A stretch of DNA of 64,000 nt from Christensenella sp. UBA1685 (GTDB lineage Bacteria > Bacillota > Clostridia > Christensenellales > CAG-138), in NCBI GenBank assembly GCA_002320595.1, contig DCKB01000059.1:18642-82641 (forward strand). Reading direction: 5' to 3'. The notes below the pieces were generated by a model. The model saw only the letters and a program-made list of their open reading frames with translations, was not told where the DNA came from and searched no databases. Each line of letters starts with the position of its first letter. Position 1 is the first letter of the stretch. Shown in pieces: positions 6,660 through 14,148 of the stretch. The position numbers and the translations under genes are program-made.

Positions 6660-9600
6660 TTACAGCTCCACAACGCCTTCAAACACGAGGTCTATCTCGC
6701 CGCGCATACGAAGCGAGCCGTCCGAGGAATAGCGCACGGAAAGCACGCCGCCCGGCACTTTCACGGCGATGTCCGTATCTGTCGCGCAGAGGCCGTTTTC
6801 CACCGCTGCCGCCACGGCTGCGCACGCACCGGTGCCGCAGGCCCAGGTTTCGCCGCTGCCGCGCTCCCACACGCGCATGCGCAGAGTGGTTTCATCTAAC
6901 ACGCGCACAAACTCCGCGTTCACGCGCTCCGGGAAAATGGGCGCATGCTCGAGCAGCGGTCCTTCCGAGGCCACATCCAGCGTATCCACATCTTCCACAA
7001 AAGCCACGGCATGCGGATTGCCGACATTTACGCACGTGATGCGGTACCCCCGGCCTACATCCACCGCGTAATCCAGCACGCGGGGCACGGGCAGTTCCAC
7101 GGGCACCGCTACGGATTCAAACCGCGCCCGGCCCATTGCTACCTCTGCCGCCCGCACAATGCCGTTGCGCTTGTATAGCCGCACCGCGCGCACGCCGCCC
7201 GCAGTTTCCACCGAAACCGAAAGGCGTTCCGGCGGGATGATGCCCCGGTCGTAGGCATACTTGGCAAGGCAGCCGATGGCGTTGCCGCCCATTGTGGCTA
7301 CTGTGCCATCCAGGTTATATACGACCATGCGGAAATCCGCCCTGTCCGAAGGGTAAAGCAGGCACACGCCTTCCGCGCCGATGCCGAAGTGGCGTTCGCT
7401 CAGGCGCACGGCAAGGCCGGCGGGGTTGTCGATACGCTGCCGGCGGCAGTCGAAGCAAAGGTAATCGTTCCCGCTTGCCTGCATTTTGGAAAAACGGAGC
7501 CGTTCGCGGTGCCTGCGGCGGTGGTTTAAATCCACAAGCTCCGTGTTGAGCTGGCTGTAACGGCTTTCCATGCTATCCGCAAGGGCGTTCGCGGTATCGA
7601 TGGAGGTGAGGCATGGGATGCTTTTTTCCACTGCCTTGCGGCGGATGCGCACGCTGTCCCGCGTGGGGATGCGGCCCTTGGAGGAGGTGGAAACGACATA
7701 GGCGATCTTTCCTTCGTCCATCAGCCGGAGGATGGCATCATCCCCGGTGGAAAGTTTTTGCACTTCCGTAACCGGAAGGCCTGCGCTGCGGAGCGCCCGC
7801 GCGTTGCCGGGCGTTGCATACAGCGTGCAGCCAAGGTGCAAAAACCGCTTTGCGGTGTCGTAAATTTCCCTGCGGTCCGTGCGTTTGACGCTGAACAGCA
7901 CACCGCCGCGGCGATCCATTTGGTATCCTGCCGCCACAAGGCCCTTGTAGAGCGCCTCGGAGAGCGTGCCTGCAACGCCGAGCACCTCGCCGGTGGATTT
8001 CATCTCCGGCCCAAGGAGCGTATCCACATCCGCAAGCTTTTCAAAGGAAAACACCGGCACCTTCACCGCCACATAGGGCGGGATGGGGTAAAGCCCCGTG
8101 CCGAACCCCATCGCAGGCAGCGTTTCGCCAAGCATTGCGCGCGTTGCAAGCTCCACCATCGGCACGCCGGTGACCTTGCTGATATACGGGATCGTGCGCG
8201 AGGATCGGGGATTAACTTCAATGACATACAGCTCCCCGCCATAGATCAGGTATTGGATGTTCACAAGCCCCTGCACCTTGAGCGAGAGCGCAAGGCGCGT
8301 GGAGCAATCCACAATGCGTTCCAGCATCTCATCGTCCACATTCCAGGCCGGATATACGGCGATGGAATCGCCTGAATGGATGCCCGCCCGCTCAATGTGC
8401 TCCATCACGCCCGGGATGAGGACATGCGTGCCGTCGGAAATCGCATCCACTTCAAGCTCCGTGCCCATCAGGTACTGGTCGATGAGGATCGGGTTTTCAA
8501 TGCCTTGGGCGAGGATGATCGCCATATATTCGCGCACATCTTCCGGCTGGAAGGCGATGATCATGTTCTGCCCGCCAAGCACATAGGACGGGCGCAGCAG
8601 CACCGGGTAGCCGAGCTCCGCCGCCGCAGCGAGCGCTTCATCCGTGGTCATGACGGTACGGCCGAGCGGGCGCTTGATGTCAAGCTCGGTCAAAAGCGCA
8701 TCGAAGCGCTCCCGGTCCTCCGCCATGTCGATGCTGTCCGCCGGTGTGCCGAGGATGCGCACGCCCTGTTCGGAAAGGAAGTTCGTAAGCTTGATGGCCG
8801 TCTGCCCGCCGAAGGCCACGACTACGCCGTAAGGCTTTTCCGTGGCGATCACGCCCATCACATCCTCCGGCGTGAGCGGCTCGAAATACAGCCGGTCTGC
8901 GGTGTCGAAATCCGTGGAAACGGTTTCCGGGTTGTTGTTGACGATCACGACCTCGTAGCCGCGCTTGCGGAGCGCCCACACGCAGTGGACGGAGGCGTAA
9001 TCAAACTCGATGCCCTGGCCGATGCGGATCGGGCCGGAGCCGAACACGAGCACGGTCTTGCGTTGGCCGCGCCTGCGGGCGAGGAATTCCGCAGCCTCGT
9101 TTTCCTCCGCGTAGGCGGCGTAGAAATACGGCGTTTCCGCGCGGAATTCCGCCGCACAGGTATCGACCATCTTGTAAACCGGCAGGAGCGGGGTTTTGAT
9201 TTCCTGCCCGGAGATGCTTTGGATGACCTTGTCCGGGTAGCCCATGCGCTTCGCTTCCCGGTACAGCGCATCGGTGAGCGGTTCGGCGAAAAGGCGCGCT
9301 TCCAGCCGCACGAGGTTTGTGAGCTTATAAAGGAACCATTCGTCGATCTTCGTGACGGCGTGGATTTCGTCCGCGGAGATGCCGGCCTTGCATGCCGCAA
9401 ACACGGTGAACAGGCGCCGGTCGTCGCAAACGCGGAGCTTTTCCATGAGTTCAGCGCGGGAAAGGCCCTCAAGCGCCGGGGTATTGAGGCTCATGTGGCC
9501 GATTTCCGCACCGCGCACAGCCTTCATGAGCGCTTCTTCAAACGTTGCGCCGATGGCCATCACCTCGCCGGTGGCCTTCATCTGCGTGCCGAGCGTGCGC

Positions 9601-10709
9601 TTGGCGTAAACGAACTTGTCAAACGGCCATTTGGGGAGCTTGACCACAACGTAATCGAGCGCCGGCTCGAAACAGGCGCAGGTCTTGCCGCCGGTCACAG
9701 CGTTCGGGATTTCCGGCAGCGTATAGCCGAGGGCGATTTTCGCCGCAACCTTGGCGATCGGGTAACCCGTGGCCTTGGAGGCGAGCGCGCTCGAACGGCT
9801 CACGCGGGGGTTGACCTCAATGACGGCATATTCAAAGCTTTCCGGGTTGAGCGCAAACTGGCAGTTGCAGCCGCCCTCGATGCCGAGCGAATCGATGATC
9901 CTGAGCGCGGCGGAGCGCAGCATTTGGTATTCCTTATCCGCGAGGGTGACGGCGGGTGCAATGACAATGGAATCGCCCGTGTGTACGCCCACGGGATCGA
10001 AGTTTTCCATGGAGCAGATGGTGATGCAGTTGCCCGCGGTGTCCCGCATGACCTCAAATTCGATCTCCTTCCAGCCCGCAATGCATTGCTCCACAAGGAT
10101 CTGGTGAATTGGCGACATGCGAAGCCCGCGCTCCGCGATTTCCCTGAGCTCGGCCTCGTCCGCCGCGATGCCGCCGCCGCTTCCGCCCAGCGTGAACGCC
10201 GGGCGCACGATGAGCGGATAGCCGATCTCCGAAGCGAAGGCGAGTGCGCCTTCAAGGGATTCCGTTACCATAGAGGGGATGACGGGCTGGCCGATTGCCT
10301 CCATTGTGTCCTTGAAGCGCTGGCGGTCCTCCGCACGGTCGATGGTGTCCGGCTTCGCGCCGAGAAGCTTTACGCCGTGCTCCTCCAGAAACCCCTCTTT
10401 GGCGAGCTGCATGGCGAGCGTAAGCCCCGTCTGCCCGCCGAGCGTGGGCAGGATGCTGTCCGGCTGCTCTTTTTCGATGATGCGCCGCAGCGTGGGCAGC
10501 GTGAGCGGCTCAATGTAAACATGGTCCGCCATGTGGCCGTCCGTCATGATGGTGGCGGGGTTGGAATTGACGAGGACGACCTCCACCCCTGCGTCTTTGA
10601 GCACTTCGCAGGCCTGCGTGCCGGCATAATCGAACTCCGCGGCCTGGCCGATGACGATGGGTCCCGAGCCGATGACAAGCGTGCGCCGGATGTCCTTATT
10701 GAGCGGCAT
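6660..10709 (-). CDS. carB: Carbamoyl-phosphate synthase large subunit fused to a diaminopimelate-epimerase-like domain
   Basis: 1349 residues in one uninterrupted frame. Residues 1-1070 are a full CarB: two ATP-grasp halves (first begins RRTLVIGSGPIVIGQAAEFDYAG, second has the parallel GSGPIRIGQGIEFDYAS) and a C-terminal MGS-like allosteric domain ending near SRYSQLNTELVDLN. After a basic linker (NHRRRHRER), residues 1071-1349 are a complete DapF fold (LRFSKMQASGNDYL start, ERGSGETWACGTGA near the end). DapF normally uses two Cys; the second is present (Cys1291, codon 6837-6839) but the first, in the MCGNG motif, is Gly1141 (MGGNA, codon 7287-7289). CarB makes carbamoyl phosphate for arginine and pyrimidines. 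The DapF part is probably not a normal epimerase. ATG overlaps carA by 14 bp. Confidence 0.93.
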   Translation of the reverse strand: MPLNKDIRRTLVIGSGPIVIGQAAEFDYAGTQACEVLKDAGVEVVLVNSNPATIMTDGHMADHVYIEPLTLPTLRRIIEKEQPDSILPTLGGQTGLTLAMQLAKEGFLEEHGVKLLGAKPDTIDRAEDRQRFKDTMEAIGQPVIPSMVTESLEGALAFASEIGYPLIVRPAFTLGGSGGGIAADEAELREIAERGLRMSPIHQILVEQCIAGWKEIEFEVMRDTAGNCITICSMENFDPVGVHTGDSIVIAPAVTLADKEYQMLRSAALRIIDSLGIEGGCNCQFALNPESFEYAVIEVNPRVSRSSALASKATGYPIAKVAAKIALGYTLPEIPNAVTGGKTCACFEPALDYVVVKLPKWPFDKFVYAKRTLGTQMKATGEVMAIGATFEEALMKAVRGAEIGHMSLNTPALEGLSRAELMEKLRVCDDRRLFTVFAACKAGISADEIHAVTKIDEWFLYKLTNLVRLEARLFAEPLTDALYREAKRMGYPDKVIQSISGQEIKTPLLPVYKMVDTCAAEFRAETPYFYAAYAEENEAAEFLARRRGQRKTVLVFGSGPIRIGQGIEFDYASVHCVWALRKRGYEVVIVNNNPETVSTDFDTADRLYFEPLTPEDVMGVIATEKPYGVVVAFGGQTAIKLTNFLSEQGVRILGTPADSIDMAEDRERFDALLTELDIKRPLGRTVMTTDEALAAAAELGYPVLLRPSYVLGGQNMIIAFQPEDVREYMAIILAQGIENPILIDQYLMGTELEVDAISDGTHVLIPGVMEHIERAGIHSGDSIAVYPAWNVDDEMLERIVDCSTRLALSLKVQGLVNIQYLIYGGELYVIEVNPRSSRTIPYISKVTGVPMVELATRAMLGETLPAMGFGTGLYPIPPYVAVKVPVFSFEKLADVDTLLGPEMKSTGEVLGVAGTLSEALYKGLVAAGYQMDRRGGVLFSVKRTDRREIYDTAKRFLHLGCTLYATPGNARALRSAGLPVTEVQKLSTGDDAILRLMDEGKIAYVVSTSSKGRIPTRDSVRIRRKAVEKSIPCLTSIDTANALADSMESRYSQLNTELVDLNHRRRHRERLRFSKMQASGNDYLCFDCRRQRIDNPAGLAVRLSERHFGIGAEGVCLLYPSDRADFRMVVYNLDGTVATMGGNAIGCLAKYAYDRGIIPPERLSVSVETAGGVRAVRLYKRNGIVRAAEVAMGRARFESVAVPVELPVPRVLDYAVDVGRGYRITCVNVGNPHAVAFVEDVDTLDVASEGPLLEHAPIFPERVNAEFVRVLDETTLRMRVWERGSGETWACGTGACAAVAAAVENGLCATDTDIAVKVPGGVLSVRYSSDGSLRMRGEIDLVFEGVVEL

Positions 10710-11778
10710 TGACGTTCACCTCCTCCATCAAAGCGATAAATTCATCAAACAAAAATCCGGTATCCAGCGGGCCGCCGCAGGCCTCTGGATGAAACTGCAC
10801 CGAGAAGCCCGGGAATTCCTCGTAGCGCACGCCCTCGCAGGTGCCGTCGTTGGCGTTGACGTAGGTCAGCTCCGCGCCAAGGCCAAGGCTTTCGCCAACG
10901 ACGCAGTAGCCATGGTTCTGGCTTGTGATGTAAACCCGGTCCGTGCGCGTGTTCTGCACGGGTTGGTTTGCGCCCCGGTGTCCGTATTTCATCTTGCGCG
11001 TGCGCCCGCCATAAGCGATGGCCATCATCTGGTGGCCGAGGCAGATGCCGAACATCGGCACGCCGGAATCGAACAGGCAGCGGATGTGCCGGATGATGGG
11101 CGCGTTATCCGCAGGGTCGCCCGGGCCGTTGGAAAGCATGATGCCATCCGGATGGAGGGCGAGGATCTCCGCCGCGGGGGTGCGGCCCGGCACGGTGACG
11201 ACTTCGCAGCCGCGCTTGACGAGCTCCCGGCGGATATTCGCTTTTGCGCCGTAATCGCACAGCACCACGCGGCGTCCCTGCCCTTCCGAAAAGCTCTGCC
11301 TGCACGTAACGGATTCCACCGCTTCCCGCACGCGGTAATTGCGCAGGGCGCGCTTGTGCGCATCCGAAAGCACCGGCTCGGCGGAAAGCACCGCGTTCAT
11401 CACGCCGCGTTCCCGTACGATGCGCGTAAGCTGCCGGGTGTCCACGCCCGCAAGGCAGGGCACGCCTTCCGCGCGGAGCCATTCCGAAAGCGCGCCAGCA
11501 GCGCGAAAATTGGAAGGATCGGCGCAGAGGTCGCGCACAATGTACGCGCGCACATGCGAGTGCGCGCTTTCAAAATCGCCGGGGATCACGCCATAGTTGC
11601 CGATAAGCGGGAAGGTTTGCATTACGATCTGCCCATAGTAACTCGGGTCTGTCAGCGTTTCAAGGTAGCCCGTCATGCCGGTGGTGAACACCAGTTCGCC
11701 CACAGTGTTCGCCTCTGCGCCGCAGTGCACGCCGGGAAATGCCTGCCCATTTTCCAGGATCAAATACCCTTTTTGCAT
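10696..11778 (-). CDS. carA: Carbamoyl-phosphate synthase small subunit (glutaminase)
   Basis: 360 residues, ATG preceded by AGGAGG. The N-terminal CPSase_sm_chain domain (about 1-130) is followed by a class I glutamine amidotransferase domain with the nucleophile in FGICLGHQMM and the His-Glu pair in VQFHPEACGGPLDT. It releases ammonia from glutamine for CarB. It is first in a two-gene operon and overlaps carB by 14 bp. Upstream is an AT-rich palindrome (11820-11839) that contains the likely -10 box, pointing to repressor control rather than a long pyrimidine attenuator: only about 35 bases separate the start site from the ATG. Confidence 0.97.
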   Translation of the reverse strand: MQKGYLILENGQAFPGVHCGAEANTVGELVFTTGMTGYLETLTDPSYYGQIVMQTFPLIGNYGVIPGDFESAHSHVRAYIVRDLCADPSNFRAAGALSEWLRAEGVPCLAGVDTRQLTRIVRERGVMNAVLSAEPVLSDAHKRALRNYRVREAVESVTCRQSFSEGQGRRVVLCDYGAKANIRRELVKRGCEVVTVPGRTPAAEILALHPDGIMLSNGPGDPADNAPIIRHIRCLFDSGVPMFGICLGHQMMAIAYGGRTRKMKYGHRGANQPVQNTRTDRVYITSQNHGYCVVGESLGLGAELTYVNANDGTCEGVRYEEFPGFSVQFHPEACGGPLDTGFLFDEFIALMEEVNVNAAQ

Positions 11779-11819
11779 CGAAGCCTCCTGTATATTGAAT
11801 CATTACAAACGCACAATCT

Positions 11820-11839
11820 GACTAATTATACAATTAGTC
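11820..11839 (-). promoter_or_regulatory. Palindromic operator over the carA -10 box
   Basis: GACTAATT, four bases, AATTAGTC: perfect 8-bp arms. On the reverse strand it contains TATAAT, so a repressor bound here would block the carAB promoter. The -35 (TTTATT) is poor. Confidence 0.55.
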
Positions 11840-11955
11840 CGTATAAAAATAAAGAGGGAAAACAAAAAAAGTTCGCGCAAAATTGAGTGCGGCAGGACAG
11901 GTTGTTCTGATTTGCCAATATATGAATAAATTATGAACGGATAGAAAGAAAGCGC

Positions 11956-12130
11956 TTCCAAAGCGTGTAGGTTCGTGTTATACTAAATTATATATTCTTT
12001 GAGACAGATGCCAGCGGCATTTTTGGCGCGCCCGGGCGGACGGAAAACCGGAGTGCGTTTTTGAAAAGCGTGTTACGTCCGGAGAAAAGCCCTTTTGCAA
12101 ACAAGGCGGAAACACAATAGAATCCTTCGT
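11956..12130 (+). ncRNA. Candidate small structured RNA of unknown class
   Basis: Between carA and a small membrane gene (519 bases without a gene) a forward promoter-like TTCCAA-17 bp-TATACT (11956-11984) precedes about 140 bases with possible pairings such as CGGACG/CGTCCG and CCTT/AAGG and purine-rich loops. No frame is open in it. It could be an unrecognised small RNA; I could not match it to a known family, and the T-run end is unclear. Confidence 0.25.
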
Positions 12131-12263
12131 TTTACAGGCACATATAAAGAAAAAACAATAACGGTTTAAATCTAATGCATTGTATATTATTCAAGCAAAG
12201 ACTTGAAAAATATGTGGATTTATACACGGGCAGAGCAGCCCGGCTTTTTGCCTGCCGGAAAAG

Positions 12264-12290
12264 CGGGAGAACCCGCTTGGGGTTCTCCCG
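12264..12290 (-). terminator. Terminator of the small membrane protein gene
   Basis: CGGGAGAACCC pairs with GGGTTCTCCCG around GCTTG; on the reverse strand it is followed by CTTTTCC. Confidence 0.6.
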
Positions 12291-12297
12291 TGCTGCA

Positions 12298-12504
12298 CTA
12301 AAACAGGGAGCGGAAGAACATCGTGACGCCCAGCACGATGAGCGGGATGCCCACGATTGCACCGATGATGGTGCAGCTAAGCGCCACGCCGGCTGCGGCC
12401 AGAATAAGCCCCAGGATCATCGAAAACAGTTTGCCGATTCCAAGGAAAATCACGCCGACAAGGCTCCACACCATGCGGAACGGCCAGGTTAAAACGCGCA
12501 GCAT
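12298..12504 (-). CDS. Small two-helix membrane protein
   Basis: 68 residues, ATG preceded by AAGGAGGT at ideal spacing. Almost wholly hydrophobic: a helix at about 10-38 (VWSLVGVIFLGIGKLFSMILGLILAAAGVAL) and one at about 42-66 (IIGAIVGIPLIVLGVTMFF). No charged domain or known motif. Small proteins of this kind are frequent in Firmicutes and unassigned. It stands alone between two hairpin regions. Real because of its ribosome site and terminator; function not known. Confidence 0.75.
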   Translation of the reverse strand: MLRVLTWPFRMVWSLVGVIFLGIGKLFSMILGLILAAAGVALSCTIIGAIVGIPLIVLGVTMFFRSLF

Positions 12505-12735
12505 CGCAAGTACCTCCTTCGCTGAAAAGAACTCGTTTTATTCGTACCATTGGCTGACAGGGATTTCCCTGCATGGATACATCATAGCACAGGGAAGGCG
12601 CTCGCGTGCGGATTTTAATGAAATTCTAATGAAACATTAACCACGGCGGCAGGGCGTTCAACGATCCTTGCAGCATACAGGTGAGGCGCAGAGCGCTGCC
12701 CGAGAGCGAATGCGGGAGACAAAACCTGTGAAAAC

Positions 12736-12766
12736 TCGAAAAAGTGGCCGTGAGCCACTTTTTCGA
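12736..12766. repeat. Hairpin of the hairpin-array family, copy 2
   Basis: TCGAAAAAGTGGC-N5-GCCACTTTTTCGA, the same 13-bp stem as at 6424-6454, followed by CAGTCTGAGG. It lies in the 309-base gap 12505-12813, which otherwise shows no gene. Confidence 0.75.
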
Positions 12767-12813
12767 CAGTCTGAGGCGCGCCCCAAACGTTTGCTTCAAG
12801 GTGTCAAGCACCG

Positions 12814-13890
12814 TTACGGCATCACAACGGGAATGAATTCCAGCATTGCCGCAACAAACCTGTCCGGCTTTTCTTCGTGCATCAGGTGGCCTGCGTTGCG
12901 CACGACCGCAAACCCTGCGTTGCGCAGCGCCGCATGGTACAGCTCACAGCTTTCTGCGCTGTGCCACTTATCCTCCGCTCCCATAAGGATGAGCGTGTCC
13001 GCGGTGAGCGTGCGCAGGTTTGCGATGATCTCCTCATCTTCAAAGTATTGCAGCGAAAGGCGAACTGCCCTGCGGCCTTCCGGGTCGGAAGTCGGGCGGT
13101 AATATTCCTGCACCACATCCGGCGTGATGTTGGTAAGGTCAAACACGGCGTCATGCAGCAGCTTTTCCACCGTGCGGAGGCCGTACAGGCGGCTTGCGAG
13201 GAAGCCCAGCATGGGGCTGTCGATCATGCGGATGGAAAGCGGCATCTCCGGCGTAACGCCGCCGGGCGATACGAGCACCAGCCTGCCCACGCGCGAAGGG
13301 TTTTGCATGGCGAACTTGAGCGCATAGGCGCTGCCCATGGAAAAAGCGGCAAAATGTGCGGATTCAATGCCGAGCGCATCCATAAACAGGCGAAGCGCTT
13401 CTGCGTGCTCTTCGATGGTATAGCCAAACGTCAACGGCCGGTCGGAATAGCCATGCCCCAAAAGGTCCGGCGCAATAACGCGATAATGCTCGCTCAGGCG
13501 GTTGAACACACGGCGCCAGGTGTAGAACGACTGGCCAACGGTGTGCACAAGGATCAGCGGTTCCCCCGTCCCCGCTTCAATGTAGTGGATGCGCGCACGT
13601 TCATGCTGCGCTTCCGCCACAGGCTCCGTGGCGGGTTCCGCCGCCTCCAAAACATCGCTGCCGGGCGTGTCCTCGCCGGGCGCATCCTCGCCGGGCACAT
13701 CCGCCGCCTCAGATTCGGGTGCGCCCGCGTTTTCCGCATCCGCGGGTTCTGCAGCCTCCGGCACAGGCGCGGGCGCGGCTTTTTTGGCGCGCGGGCGGCG
13801 CACCTCCAGCTCGCCGGGCAGCTCAATTTCGATATACTCGCCCGTATGTTCGGAATTGATGAATTTCTTGACTTCAAGCGATAAACTCAC
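12814..13890 (-). CDS. Alpha/beta hydrolase with acidic Ala/Pro/Glu-rich N-terminal extension
   Basis: 358 residues. Residues about 1-35 and a low-complexity A/P/E/D-rich segment (about 36-98, repeats such as PGEDAPGEDTPG) precede a 260-residue alpha/beta hydrolase. The fold shows LILVHTVGQSFYTW (oxyanion region, with HT where HG is usual), DLLGHGYSDRP, the nucleophile elbow FSMGSA, the acid in LMGAEDKWH and the His in VVRNAGHLMHEEKPD. Substrate cannot be told; relatives include haloalkane dehalogenase- and epoxide hydrolase-like enzymes. No signal peptide, so cytoplasmic. Own promoter at 13932-13960. Confidence 0.85.
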   Translation of the reverse strand: MSLSLEVKKFINSEHTGEYIEIELPGELEVRRPRAKKAAPAPVPEAAEPADAENAGAPESEAADVPGEDAPGEDTPGSDVLEAAEPATEPVAEAQHERARIHYIEAGTGEPLILVHTVGQSFYTWRRVFNRLSEHYRVIAPDLLGHGYSDRPLTFGYTIEEHAEALRLFMDALGIESAHFAAFSMGSAYALKFAMQNPSRVGRLVLVSPGGVTPEMPLSIRMIDSPMLGFLASRLYGLRTVEKLLHDAVFDLTNITPDVVQEYYRPTSDPEGRRAVRLSLQYFEDEEIIANLRTLTADTLILMGAEDKWHSAESCELYHAALRNAGFAVVRNAGHLMHEEKPDRFVAAMLEFIPVVMP

Positions 13891-13931
13891 GAAAGTCCTC
13901 CTAAGGTTCCAACCGGATACATATTCAGTTT

Positions 13932-13960
13932 ATTCTACTATTTTTCCCATTCGTTTGCAA
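13932..13960 (-). promoter_or_regulatory. Promoter of the alpha/beta hydrolase gene
   Basis: Reverse-strand TTGCAA (13955-13960), 17-bp spacer, TAGAAT (13932-13937), about 42 bp before the ATG. Confidence 0.65.
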
Positions 13961-14037
13961 GCAATTTGGGGGAGTGTGACGCGGATTCATGGTTTATTTA
14001 CAGTTTTGTGGGTTCGCGGGCGCTTGGTCATGAAACG

Positions 14038-14066
14038 TTTACTGTTCATTTGGAAGGGGATATGAT
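14038..14066 (+). promoter_or_regulatory. Promoter of the CotH-VTC-DUF4956 operon
   Basis: TTTACT at 14038-14043, 17-bp spacer, TATGAT at 14061-14066; leaves a leader of about 75 bases before the ATG at 14149. Confidence 0.5.
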
Positions 14067-14148
14067 AAAATATGCTTTAAGCGCTTCGCGGCGTGGGAAA
14101 GCGCGGTTTTTATGCGCCCCAAAGCGACAAGAGGAAAAGGATGAAGAA

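Noticed and set aside
8376..10712. 778-residue forward frame opposite carB
   Set aside because: It is the antisense shadow of the carB ATP-grasp halves; rich in His/Arg, no ribosome site, no domain.
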